DNA of 64,000 nucleotides from Antrihabitans cavernicola (GTDB lineage: Bacteria > Actinomycetota > Actinomycetes > Mycobacteriales > Mycobacteriaceae). A program made the translations under genes and the position numbers. Under the pieces are notes generated by a model. That model had not been told where the DNA came from. It saw only the letters and a list, made by a program, of their open reading frames with translations, and made no database searches. The DNA lies in contig NZ_VLNY01000003.1 in NCBI RefSeq assembly GCF_008297975.1, forward strand, positions 482,770-546,769, given 5' to 3'. Below are positions 46,519 through 56,695 of the stretch, one piece after another. Positions within the stretch are counted from its first letter, which is position 1; each line of letters starts with the position of its first letter.

Positions 46519-47109
46519 CTACGGTCGCGTCGGGAATCCGTGTAGCAGCAGCATCACCGGCTCGCGGCCATCGACCTCCGCCGTTGCCTTTCCCTTGGCG
46601 CGCCACTTGTCGATCACATTGCGAAGCTCATCCTCGAACAATTGAGTCTCGTCGGGTGTCAGGCGCAGCAAGTCGTCGCTGGCGAACGCGGCTCGTTGCC
46701 AGTCCTCGCTCCACGTTGCGCTCGACTCGTCGTACTCCCGCAGTCGTCCCCACTGATGCGCAATCATCGCGCGACGGCCGGCGCCGACCGCCTCGACCGC
46801 CTCGGGGGAGTCTGCGAAATCGTCACGGGCAAAGGTGAATCCGCCTTCGGCTGCCTGCCACCAACGCTCACGTCGATCGCCACCTGCATCGGTCGCCTCC
46901 ATGGCGAAGCCATGCGCGGCGAGCTGACGCATGTGATAACTCACGGACGCGGGGGATTCATCGACGATCTTGCCGAGTTGCGTCGCCGTCATCGGGCCGT
47001 CGATCTTGAGCGCATAGATCAGTCGCAAACGGACCGGATGCGACAGCGCTTTCAGATCAGCCAACTGATCGAGACGTTTCGTATCGGCAGGCTGCTTGCG
47101 TTCGGGCAT
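46519..47109 (-). CDS. ArsR-type winged-helix regulator
   Basis: The 196-residue protein has an ArsR-like winged helix at residues 15-80 (LKALSHPVRLRLIYALKIDGPMTATQLGKIVDESPASVSYHMRQLAAHGF), followed by a long helical C-terminal domain (about 100 residues) that is not in small metal sensors. No ArsR metal-binding cysteine motif is present, so the signal is unlikely to be a metal. The start is ATG 47109, 6 nt after a TATGGT box. Autorepression through the palindrome upstream is inferred. Confidence 0.85.
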   Translation of the reverse strand: MPERKQPADTKRLDQLADLKALSHPVRLRLIYALKIDGPMTATQLGKIVDESPASVSYHMRQLAAHGFAMEATDAGGDRRERWWQAAEGGFTFARDDFADSPEAVEAVGAGRRAMIAHQWGRLREYDESSATWSEDWQRAAFASDDLLRLTPDETQLFEDELRNVIDKWRAKGKATAEVDGREPVMLLLHGFPTRP

Positions 47110-47115
47110 AACGCA

Positions 47116-47154
47116 ACCATAGTCCGAAAGAAATATTGCGCAATACTTCTTTCG
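47116..47154 (-). promoter_or_regulatory. Promoter with 30-bp palindromic operator of the ArsR-type gene
   Basis: A near-perfect palindrome spans 47125-47154, with arms CGAAAGAA and TTCTTTCG around the core ATTGCGCAAT. On the minus strand the core supplies a -35 (TTGCGC) and TATGGT at 47121-47116 is the -10, 16 bp away, with the start codon 6 nt further. A dimer bound here would cover the -35, consistent with autorepression. Confidence 0.8.
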
Positions 47155-47159
47155 AAGTT

Positions 47160-48959
<1,800 letters not shown>

Positions 48960-48981
48960 CACCCGCCGCGCGGCGCGAAAG

Positions 48982-49461
48982 TTAAGAGCAGGGAGCGCGA
49001 CCCATGGCGAGCAGCTGGCAGTTGCTCGCGTCCGACAACTTCCAGGTTCCGCCGACATTCTCCCAGGTCATCGACAGCGGCGCGCTGCCATGCGGTGAGG
49101 TGACAGTGACCTTGGCGTCGGCTTTGTTGCCCTCGACCTTGATGTCCGCGACAGCGAACGTCACGGGATAGTTGGCAAGCCCCTGCGTCATCGTGGTGAT
49201 GTTCGCGAGTCGGGCGTCGCCGTTGACGACGGTCGCCGCTTTCTCGGTCGCCGACTTGACCGGATCGGCGAGCAGAGTGAGCGAGTCCTGCAGCTGCTGG
49301 GCGCTCGGGGCATCGGCTGCCGGAGCTGCGGCAACCGCCGACGAGGACGCGACCGTACTGGATGCGGCGGCGGAATCGGTGCTGTCGTCACTGCTGCAGC
49401 TTGCGAGCCCCAACGCTGCGACAATGGCGACAGTTGCGAAAAGATGTTTGCGGAGAATCAC
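48982..49461 (-). CDS. Mtb12/LppK-like lipoprotein
   Basis: The 159-residue protein has a signal peptide with lipobox GLASC (C22), an S/A-rich linker, and a domain like the Mtb12 family: FAVADIKVEGNKADAKVTV and ENVGGTWKLSDASNCQLL with a cysteine pair near the end (second cysteine four residues before it). Its place between trmI and arc matches lppK (Rv2116) in M. tuberculosis. It is a paralogue of the lipoprotein at 14541. GTG 49461 is the start. Confidence 0.78.
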   Translation of the reverse strand: MILRKHLFATVAIVAALGLASCSSDDSTDSAAASSTVASSSAVAAAPAADAPSAQQLQDSLTLLADPVKSATEKAATVVNGDARLANITTMTQGLANYPVTFAVADIKVEGNKADAKVTVTSPHGSAPLSMTWENVGGTWKLSDASNCQLLAMGRAPCS

Positions 49462-49639
49462 TTTCAGGCCTTTCAGCTCAGCGGTTGCACAAAGGTAGCC
49501 CGCTTAGGAAGGCGAGCCTAACATGGTGGGTTCGCCCGATTCCGTTGCTGCATTAGTGATCAGCTTGCAACGGGTGTCGGAAAGCGTAAAGGCCGTCGTA
49601 CCGGTAGCGTTGAAAGACCGGAACTGGGAGGAGTGGCAC

Positions 49640-51397
49640 ATGAGCCCCACAGAGAATTCGGATTCGGCCGCCTGGAGAGAGCTGGACGCTCTGCGCGCCG
49701 AAGCCGCTGCACTCCGCCGCCAACTTGCCGAGTCGCCAGACCGCTCGCGTGAGTTGGAATCGCGAGTCGATTCACTGACGATCCGCAACACCAAGTTGAT
49801 GGACACCCTCAAAGAGGCTCGCCAGCAACTCATCGCGTTGCGCGAAGAGGTCGATCGGCTCGGCCAACCGCCGAGTGGCTACGGCGTCCTGCTGAGCGTG
49901 CACGAAGACCAGACGGTCGACGTATTTACCTCCGGTCGCAAGATGCGCCTCACTTGCTCACCCAACATCGAAACCGAAACCCTGCTGCAGGGTCAGACGG
50001 TGCGCCTCAACGAGGCGCTCACGATCGTCGAGGCAGGCACCTTCGAGCGCGTCGGTGAGATCACGACGCTGCGCGAGATCCTCGACGGCAACCGCGCCCT
50101 TGTGGTCGGTCACGCCGACGAAGAGCGCGTCGTGTGGTTGGCCGAGCCGCTGGCCAAGGTCTCCGAGATCGACGACGTCGAAGATCCCGATTCGCCCATT
50201 CGCAAGCTCCGTCCAGGAGACTCGCTGTTGGTCGACACCAAGTCCGGCTTCGCCTTCGAGCGGGTTCCCAAGGCTGAGGTGGAAGACCTTGTCCTCGAAG
50301 AGGTCCCCGACGTGGGCTACGAGGACATCGGTGGTCTGGGCAGGCAGATCGAGCAGATTCGCGACGCCGTCGAGCTGCCGTTCCTGCACAAGGATCTGTT
50401 CCGCGAGTACTCGCTGCGGCCGCCGAAGGGTGTCCTGCTCTACGGGCCCCCCGGCTGCGGTAAGACGCTGATCGCCAAGGCGGTCGCCAACTCGTTGGCC
50501 AAGAAAATCGCCGAAGCTCGTGGCCAGGATGCGAAGGAAGCAAAGTCCTACTTCCTCAACATCAAGGGTCCCGAGCTGCTCAACAAGTTCGTCGGCGAAA
50601 CCGAGCGTCACATCCGGATCATCTTCCAGCGGGCACGCGAGAAGGCGTCCGAAGGCACTCCGGTGATCGTGTTCTTCGACGAGATGGACTCGATCTTCCG
50701 TACGCGCGGCTCGGGCGTCTCGTCCGATGTCGAGACGACGGTGGTTCCGCAGCTGTTGAGCGAGATCGACGGCGTCGAGGGCCTGGAGAACGTGATCGTG
50801 ATCGGTGCCTCGAACCGTGAGGACATGATCGATCCTGCAATCCTGCGACCCGGTCGACTGGACGTGAAGATCAAGATCGAGCGGCCGGACGCGGAATCGG
50901 CTCAGGACATCTTCTCCAAGTACCTGGTGGAGACCTTGCCGGTGAACGCCGACGATCTCGCCGAGTTCGGTGGCGACCGCGGTGCATGCATCCGAGCGAT
51001 GATCGAGAAGGTCGTCGATCGCATGTACGCGGAGAGCGAAGACAACCGCTTTCTCGAGGTCACCTACGCCAACGGGGACAAAGAAGTCCTGTACTTCAAG
51101 GACTTCAACTCGGGAGCGATGATTCAGAACATCGTGGACCGGTCGAAGAAGTACGCCATCAAGTCGGTCCTCGACACCGGTGCGCCCGGCTTGCGGATCC
51201 AGCACCTATTCGATTCCATCGTCGACGAGTTCTCGGAGAACGAGGACCTGCCGAACACCACCAACCCCGACGACTGGGCACGTATTTCCGGCAAGAAGGG
51301 CGAGCGGATCGTCTACATCCGCACGCTGGTCACCGGCAAGAATGCGAGTGCCAGTCGCGCGATCGACACGGAGTCGAACACCGGCCAGTACCTGTAG
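49640..51397 (+). CDS. arc: Proteasome-associated AAA ATPase (ARC/Mpa)
   Basis: ARC/Mpa unfolds pupylated proteins and feeds them to the 20S proteasome. In 585 residues there are an N-terminal coiled coil (about 15-75) that binds Pup, two OB folds (about 80-230), the AAA module with Walker A GPPGCGKT at 270-277, Walker [11 protein letters not shown] near 341-350 and ASNRED, and a C-terminal QYL tail of the HbYX-like type that opens the proteasome gate. ATG 49640 has GGGAGGAG upstream; the frame is open earlier but not coding. It lies 7 kb upstream of the other proteasome genes. Confidence 0.97.
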   Translation: MSPTENSDSAAWRELDALRAEAAALRRQLAESPDRSRELESRVDSLTIRNTKLMDTLKEARQQLIALREEVDRLGQPPSGYGVLLSVHEDQTVDVFTSGRKMRLTCSPNIETETLLQGQTVRLNEALTIVEAGTFERVGEITTLREILDGNRALVVGHADEERVVWLAEPLAKVSEIDDVEDPDSPIRKLRPGDSLLVDTKSGFAFERVPKAEVEDLVLEEVPDVGYEDIGGLGRQIEQIRDAVELPFLHKDLFREYSLRPPKGVLLYGPPGCGKTLIAKAVANSLAKKIAEARGQDAKEAKSYFLNIKGPELLNKFVGETERHIRIIFQRAREKASEGTPVIVFFDEMDSIFRTRGSGVSSDVETTVVPQLLSEIDGVEGLENVIVIGASNREDMIDPAILRPGRLDVKIKIERPDAESAQDIFSKYLVETLPVNADDLAEFGGDRGACIRAMIEKVVDRMYAESEDNRFLEVTYANGDKEVLYFKDFNSGAMIQNIVDRSKKYAIKSVLDTGAPGLRIQHLFDSIVDEFSENEDLPNTTNPDDWARISGKKGERIVYIRTLVTGKNASASRAIDTESNTGQYL

Positions 51398-51418
51398 CAA
51401 ACACTGGGCGCACCGTGG

Positions 51419-52744
51419 ATGAATACTGACGTGATGGATCACGTCTTCTACCCATGGAGTGCGCAGGCAGAGCTGGCACCGATCACCGTCAAAGGTGGCT
51501 CGGGGGCATGGTTCTGGGACGACGCAGGTAACCGCTACCTGGACTTCTCGTCGCAGTTCGTGAACCTGAACCTGGGCCACCAACACCCCGACCTGGTGGC
51601 GGCCATCGTCGATCAGGCGCACACGTTGGCCACCATCTCGCCGACGGTAGCCAACGACAAACGCAGTCGGCTCGCGCAACTGATAGTGGAGCGATCGCCC
51701 GGCGATCTGAACCGGGTCTTCTTCACGACGGGTGGTGCGGAAGCCGTCGAGCACGCGGTGCGATTGGCCAAGCAGCACACCGGACGCACCAAGATGCTGG
51801 CCGCCTACCGCTCGTATCACGGCGGCACCGGGGTCGCGATCGGGTTGACGGGCGAGCCACGGCGATGGGACGCCGAACCGACCAACGTCGACGTCGTCAG
51901 ATTCTTCGGCCCGTACCTGTATCGATCGCCATGGGGCGCGTCGACGCTGGAAGCGGAATGTGCTGCGGCGCTGTCACATCTGGAGCAAGTGATCGAGCTG
52001 GAAGGGCCGCAGAACATCGCAGGCCTCATCCTGGAGTCGGTCACCGGAACCAACGGCGTGCTCGTGCCGCCACCCGGCTATCTCGCCGGTGTTCGCGAAC
52101 TGTGCACGCGGCACGGCATCGTCTACATCGCTGACGAAGTGATGGTGGGCTTCGGGCGGGTCGGCGAATGGTTCGGGATCAACGCGTTCGGGGTGGCACC
52201 CGATCTGATCACCTTCGCAAAGGGCGTGAACTCCGGCTACGTACCGCTCGGCGGGGTAGTGATGTCCGAGCGGATCGCCGAACGCTTCGATCACCGGGTG
52301 TATCCGGGCGGACTCACCTACGCCGGACATCCGCTGGCCTGCGCCGTGGGCGTTGCCACCATCGAGGTATTCGAACGCGACGCGATTCTCGATCACGTCA
52401 GGACCGTCGGCGCCGAAGTGTTGGGTGCGGGCTTGGCCCGACTTGCCGACAAGCACTCGAGTGTCGGGGAGGTGCGAGGCGGAGGCTTCTTCTGGGCTGT
52501 CGAGCTGGTCCGGAACCCCGACACTCGGGAAGCATTGATTCCGTTCGCGGCGACCGGCACCGCGGCAGCTCCGATGGCCGCCGTCGTTCGCGAATCGAAA
52601 CGCCGCGGACTGTGGCCGTTCGTGGCGGCGAATCGCCTGCAGATGGCACCGCCGCTGATCACGACGGCCGACGAAATCCGCACTGGGCTCGACATTCTCG
52701 ACGGCGTTCTCGATGTCGCCGACTCGTATATGGACCGGAGTTGA
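51419..52744 (+). CDS. Class III (PLP-dependent) aminotransferase
   Basis: The 441-residue enzyme has fold-type I PLP features: GAWFWDDAGNRYLDFSSQFVN, TTGGAEAVEHAVRLAK, the cofactor-binding YIADEVMVGFGRVGEWF and the Schiff-base lysine in DLITFAKGVNSGYVPLGG. The substrate class (omega-amino acid, taurine or diamine) is not clear. It starts at ATG 51419, 21 bp after arc, on the same strand and may be read through from it. It belongs to the inserted block between arc and dop. Confidence 0.85.
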   Translation: MNTDVMDHVFYPWSAQAELAPITVKGGSGAWFWDDAGNRYLDFSSQFVNLNLGHQHPDLVAAIVDQAHTLATISPTVANDKRSRLAQLIVERSPGDLNRVFFTTGGAEAVEHAVRLAKQHTGRTKMLAAYRSYHGGTGVAIGLTGEPRRWDAEPTNVDVVRFFGPYLYRSPWGASTLEAECAAALSHLEQVIELEGPQNIAGLILESVTGTNGVLVPPPGYLAGVRELCTRHGIVYIADEVMVGFGRVGEWFGINAFGVAPDLITFAKGVNSGYVPLGGVVMSERIAERFDHRVYPGGLTYAGHPLACAVGVATIEVFERDAILDHVRTVGAEVLGAGLARLADKHSSVGEVRGGGFFWAVELVRNPDTREALIPFAATGTAAAPMAAVVRESKRRGLWPFVAANRLQMAPPLITTADEIRTGLDILDGVLDVADSYMDRS

Positions 52745-52766
52745 CCATTCCTTTAGAGTTCTGAAA

Positions 52767-53447
52767 GTGCAGGTACAACTTCGCCATAATCCCGCATCGA
52801 CCGTGGCCCGGTGCTTCCTCGCTCCCAGTGAGCCGCTCCGTGTCGAAAGTGGTGCGATGCTCGCTCATTCACCCGGCGTGCAGCTGCAAGCCAAAGCCGA
52901 AGGCGGCATCATGGCCGGCCTGAAACGATCTGTGCTGGCGGGGGAGTCGTTCTTCGTGACCACCTACACCGCTCCGCAGCAGGGCGGGTGGGTCGACGTC
53001 GCCGCAGCGCTGCCCGGCGATGCCTTCGCCCTGCCGATCACTCCCGATCGACCGTTCTTCCTCAACCGCGGCGGCTGGCTTGCCAGCTCGCACGGTGTCG
53101 AGGTAGAGAGCAAGTTCGGAGGAATGGCGAACCTGTTCGGCGGCGAGGGCGGCTTCGGTCTGCGCGCGTCCGGTAACGGCGAGGTGGTGCTCGGTGTGTA
53201 CGGCGCGATCGATGTGGTCGACCTTCAGCCCGGCGAGCCCATCACCATCGACACCGGACATGTCGTCGCCTACGACCTCGCCATGAACTTCACGATGCGC
53301 CGTGCGGTGCAAGGACGTTCGATCCAATCGCTGAAGTCCGGCGAAGGCTTCGTCTTCGATTTCGTCGGGCCCGGCCGGGTGCTGTTGCAGACCCGCAACC
53401 CCAGTGCGTTCGCATCGTGGATCATCGGGATGGTTCCGAAGAGTTAG
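52767..53447 (+). CDS. AIM24-family protein
   Basis: The 226-residue protein has the beta-helical AIM24 (TIGR00266) pattern: ESGAMLAHSPGVQLQAKAEGG, LAGESFFVTTYTAPQQGGWVDVAAALPG, LNRGGWLASSHGVEVESKFGG and FDFVGPGRVLLQTRNPSAFASWI. The function in bacteria is unknown; some members bind tellurium or act in membranes. GTG 52767 is the start, 22 bp after the aminotransferase. Convergent with the sigma gene, 15 bp apart. Confidence 0.88.
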   Translation: MQVQLRHNPASTVARCFLAPSEPLRVESGAMLAHSPGVQLQAKAEGGIMAGLKRSVLAGESFFVTTYTAPQQGGWVDVAAALPGDAFALPITPDRPFFLNRGGWLASSHGVEVESKFGGMANLFGGEGGFGLRASGNGEVVLGVYGAIDVVDLQPGEPITIDTGHVVAYDLAMNFTMRRAVQGRSIQSLKSGEGFVFDFVGPGRVLLQTRNPSAFASWIIGMVPKS

Positions 53448-53462
53448 CTCCGAAGAGCTGAC

Positions 53463-54683
53463 TCAGCCTTGTAACCTGTTGGCGCGCAAGACCAGATAGC
53501 GCTGCTCTTGCACGCTCGCGGTGGTCTTCGCTGCCTGCAGGTACGCCGCGCGTGCAGCTCCCGGCTCGTCCGCGAGTTCGAGCAGGTGCGCCTTCGCGGC
53601 GGCCAAGCGGTGCGACTTGTTGATGCGATCGTCGGAATCGAGTGTCGCCAACAGGTCCAACCCTGCCCGTGGGCCTGCCACCATCGCCAGTGCGACAGCA
53701 CGATTCAGCGTGATGACCGGCCCGGGTGTCAACTTCTCCAAGACCCCGTACAACGCCAGAATCTGTGGCCAGTCGGTCTCGTCGGCGGAGGTCGCCTCGT
53801 CGTGTACGGCGGCAATCGCCGCTTGGAGTTGGTAGGAACCGACCGGCGTTTTGCCGAGCGTCCGACCGATCGTCGCAATACCTTCGTCGATCATCGCGGT
53901 GTCCCACAGGTCGCGCTGCTGCTCCGCCAGCGGCACCAGCGAGCCGTCATGTGTGGTCCGCGCTGCTCGTCGTGCGTCGGTGAGCAGCATCAACGCCAGC
54001 AGGCCCGCCGCCTCGCCTTCCGCAGGCAGCAATTGGTGGAGGAGCCGAGTCAGGCGAATCGCTTCCGTTGTCAGATCGGTGCGGTTGACGGTCGGACCGG
54101 ACGACGCCGAATAGCCTTCGTTGAACATGAGATACAACACGTGCAGGACGACGCGGAGGCGTTCGGCGCGCTCGGCCGCCGGCGGTAGATCGAACCGAGC
54201 ACCAGCCTTCTTGACGCTCTGCTTGGCACGGCTGATCCGTTGCGCCATGGTCGCTTCCGGAACCAGGAAGGCATTCGCGATCTCCGCCGTGGTCAGACCG
54301 CCGACGGCGCGCAGCGTCAGAGCCAGCTGGCTCGGCTCGGAGAGCGCGGGATGGCAGCACAGGAACAGCAACGTGGTGGTGTCGTCCTGGCCGGATGCCT
54401 GCGGCTGCTCGGGAACATCCATCACCGCCGCGGACTCTTCACGACGACGACGCGACGACTCGCTGCGCCATTCGTCGATCAGCCGTCGTGACGCCACGGC
54501 ACTGAGCCACGAGCGGGGATTGTCGGGAACACCGTCGTCCGGCCACTGCTGTGCTGCCGCGAGCAGGGCCTCCTGAACTGCGTCCTCGCAGGCGTCGAAC
54601 TGTCCGTGCCGACGAATCAGCATGCCGAGGACCTGCGGCGCGAGCTCGCGCAGCAGGTCCTCGATCCGTCGATCTTCCTTCAC
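53463..54683 (-). CDS. ECF sigma factor of the ECF42 type
   Basis: The 406-residue protein has sigma-2 (EDAVQEALLAAAQQWPDDGVPDNPRSWLSAVASRRLIDEWR), sigma-4 (LALTLRAVGGLTTAEIANAFLVPEATMAQRISRAKQSV) and a long C-terminal helical domain of about 200 residues ending in TTASVQEQRYLVLRANRL, which is the mark of ECF42. There is no anti-sigma gene; in this group the partner is a DGPF-domain protein, which is indeed encoded just upstream. GTG 54683 overlaps that gene's stop (GTGA). Its target genes are unknown. Confidence 0.9.
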   Translation of the reverse strand: MKEDRRIEDLLRELAPQVLGMLIRRHGQFDACEDAVQEALLAAAQQWPDDGVPDNPRSWLSAVASRRLIDEWRSESSRRRREESAAVMDVPEQPQASGQDDTTTLLFLCCHPALSEPSQLALTLRAVGGLTTAEIANAFLVPEATMAQRISRAKQSVKKAGARFDLPPAAERAERLRVVLHVLYLMFNEGYSASSGPTVNRTDLTTEAIRLTRLLHQLLPAEGEAAGLLALMLLTDARRAARTTHDGSLVPLAEQQRDLWDTAMIDEGIATIGRTLGKTPVGSYQLQAAIAAVHDEATSADETDWPQILALYGVLEKLTPGPVITLNRAVALAMVAGPRAGLDLLATLDSDDRINKSHRLAAAKAHLLELADEPGAARAAYLQAAKTTASVQEQRYLVLRANRLQG

Positions 54684-55045
54684 ACAGGCTCCGGCGGCGC
54701 ATCGGCGACTCGGCGCAACTCCACCGGCTGTTGGATCTGATTCACGATCTTCGACGTGATGGCGATCGCCCGTTCCTCGCTCTCGACGTCGACGATCCAG
54801 AATCCGATCAGCGACTCCTTGGTCTCGGCGAACGGTCCGTCGGTGGGCACCGGAATCGCGTTCTGTATGCGCACGGTTTTTGCCTGGGTGGAATCGACAA
54901 GCCCCTCGGCGAAGACGAATTCGCCGGATTCGACCAGGTCGCTGTTCAGATTGTGCATGAACGCGATCATGTCCCGAACCCACTCGGGCGTCTGGGTTTC
55001 CATCATCGTTCCCGCGTCGCCGAACATCATGATCATGTATTTCAT
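54680..55045 (-). CDS. DGPF/YCII-like protein, partner of ECF42
   Basis: The 121-residue protein begins MKYMIMMFGDAGTMME and contains PTDGPFAETKESLIGFWIVDV, the DGPF motif of the YCII-like family. Such proteins accompany ECF42 sigma factors in many actinobacteria and may be sensors or targets. ATG 55045 follows GAGAGGG. The stop is fused with the start of the sigma gene. Confidence 0.9.
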   Translation of the reverse strand: MKYMIMMFGDAGTMMETQTPEWVRDMIAFMHNLNSDLVESGEFVFAEGLVDSTQAKTVRIQNAIPVPTDGPFAETKESLIGFWIVDVESEERAIAITSKIVNQIQQPVELRRVADAPPEPV

Positions 55046-55127
55046 GGCACTACCCTCTCGTGAATCGGCGCCCGATGTGGGTCGCTCGCGAAAGTAGGTC
55101 GGAGACGATGCCGATTTCTCGACACCG

Positions 55128-55751
55128 CTACTTCCCGTCCAACTCCTCGGCCCACAGTTCGTGTTCGTCTTCGGCCCACTTTCGGGTCACCGAGCCACGG
55201 AGCATGCCGCGCATCGCTTCTCGATCACGCAGCGCGTAAGCGAGGTGCCCGAGGACCAACAGCCCGAACGCCAACGCGAACCAGTCGTGGACGAAGGTAG
55301 CGCCTGTTCGCCACGTGAGTCGCGTCCAGTCCGGGAAATACATCACGATGCCGGTTCCGAGGAGCACCAGAATCGATCCTGCGCTCAGTGCTGCGTTGAG
55401 CTTCTGGCCTGCGTTGAACTTACCTACCCGAGTCCCGGCGAAGCGTCTGGTCTTGGACCGCAACCACTTCCAGTCGTCGCGGGTGAACCGATTCAGCCTG
55501 CCCAGATCGGCACGGTAGGCCGCGGAGACCAGTCCGGCGATCAACGGAACGGGAAGGGCGAATCCGCACCATACGTGAATCAGCTCGACCGTATGCCGAT
55601 TGCCGATCAGCACGGCAAGCGAACTGTTGTAGAGCACGGCGGCGGTCAGAATGCAGACGATCACCAGAACGCCTGTCAGCCAATGCACTCCGCGTTCGAC
55701 CCGACCGAATCGGCGCAGGTCGCGAGCGTCGCCCTCAGCTGGTCGGGTCAT
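55128..55751 (-). CDS. Membrane cytochrome b-type subunit
   Basis: The roughly 207-residue protein has about four to five helices in a cytochrome b561/formate-dehydrogenase gamma pattern with candidate haem histidines in GRVERGVHWLTGVLVIV, LIHVWCGFALPVPL, FVHDWFALAFGLLVLGHLAYAL. ATG 55751 (MTRPAEGD) overlaps the stop of the molybdopterin gene, so the two proteins are probably made together and form an electron-transfer pair. Confidence 0.82.
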   Translation of the reverse strand: MTRPAEGDARDLRRFGRVERGVHWLTGVLVIVCILTAAVLYNSSLAVLIGNRHTVELIHVWCGFALPVPLIAGLVSAAYRADLGRLNRFTRDDWKWLRSKTRRFAGTRVGKFNAGQKLNAALSAGSILVLLGTGIVMYFPDWTRLTWRTGATFVHDWFALAFGLLVLGHLAYALRDREAMRGMLRGSVTRKWAEDEHELWAEELDGK

Positions 55752-56484
55752 CGTTCCGCCCGTTCGACTTGCCGACCCAACCATCGATCGAATACCCCCG
55801 CGGCTCCCAATAGCCCGGCACGACAGTGGAAGTCAGCTCGATCCCGGACAGCCATTTGATGCTCTTGTACCCGTACATCGGCGCGACATAGAGCCGTACC
55901 GGCCCGCCGTGATCATGCGTGACAGGCCCGTCGATCATGGTGAGCGCCACGATGACGTCGTCGCGTCGCGCCTGCTCCATCGTGAGGCTTTCGGTGTAGG
56001 TGCCGTCGAACGACGTGAACCGCACGGCTGTCGCATCTTTCGTGGGCTGCACGGCATCGAGCAGGTCGGCCAGTCGGACGCCGCTCCACGTCACCTCGGG
56101 AACACGCCAGCCGGTGACGCACTGGAAATCGCGAACCAGCGTGGTCTGCGGCATCGCCTGCAGATCGGCGAGTGTGAGCGACGATTTCCTCGCGACCAGT
56201 CCGCCGATGTCGAGTCGGTAGGTCGCGGCGTCGCGCTTGGGCGCACCCCAGGTGACCGAGTAGAAGCGGAAGGTATTGCCGACCGGGATCAATCCGATCA
56301 GCCCGGTGGGATCGTGCGTGCCGATCGGGCCCAGAACCGCGGCGAGCCCCTTCTGCACGGCTCCGCCACCCACCACACCCGCGGCGCCGACAGCAAGCAA
56401 CCCCAACACGATCCGCCGGCCCACCGGCGCACCTCGGGAGTTCGCTTCGGGCTGCACGACTTCCACTGTCCACCCACTCGGCAT
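55735..56484 (-). CDS. Molybdopterin-dependent oxidoreductase, sulfite-oxidase/YedY type
   Basis: The 249-residue protein has the molybdopterin-binding cysteine C122 in RDFQCVTGWRVPEVTW, SGVRLADLLD, and the end APMYGYKSIKWLSGIEL then PGYWEPRGYSIDGW of the SUOX fold. An N-terminal RRIVLGLLAVGAAG segment suggests Tat export or a membrane anchor. It resembles MsrP/YedY or actinobacterial sulfite-oxidase-like proteins, with the cytochrome b gene in place of MsrQ. ATG 56484 is divergent from the small membrane protein. Confidence 0.85.
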   Translation of the reverse strand: MPSGWTVEVVQPEANSRGAPVGRRIVLGLLAVGAAGVVGGGAVQKGLAAVLGPIGTHDPTGLIGLIPVGNTFRFYSVTWGAPKRDAATYRLDIGGLVARKSSLTLADLQAMPQTTLVRDFQCVTGWRVPEVTWSGVRLADLLDAVQPTKDATAVRFTSFDGTYTESLTMEQARRDDVIVALTMIDGPVTHDHGGPVRLYVAPMYGYKSIKWLSGIELTSTVVPGYWEPRGYSIDGWVGKSNGRNDDPTS

Positions 56485-56503
56485 CCGGGGCTACTGTCGG
56501 GTC

Positions 56504-56695
56504 ATGAAGAACCCGATCCTGGTGGTAGTCGGTGTGATCGTTGCTCTTGCGGGCTTGCTGTTCTTCCTGCAGGGCATCGGCGTGGTGTCCGGTAGTGGGA
56601 TGAGCAATACGACGACGTGGTCGATCCTCGGACCGATCATCGCGATCGTCGGCGTCTTGGTCGCCTTGCGCGGTTCGGGGCGCATACGACGGTGA
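56504..56695 (+). CDS. Small membrane protein (two helices)
   Basis: The 63-residue protein has helices at 5-24 (ILVVVGVIVALAGLLFFLQG) and 40-56 (SILGPIIAIVGVLVALRG), with a basic end RIRR. ATG 56504 lies 6 nt after a TACTGT box, a leaderless pattern. The stop overlaps the start of the MFS gene (GTGA). The function is unknown. Confidence 0.75.
   Translation: MKNPILVVVGVIVALAGLLFFLQGIGVVSGSGMSNTTTWSILGPIIAIVGVLVALRGSGRIRR

Noticed and set aside
49504..49521. IdeR-like box (TTAGG...CCTAA) between the LppK-like lipoprotein and arc
   Set aside because: The arms fit, but the centre is one base short and matches poorly; no iron gene is adjacent.
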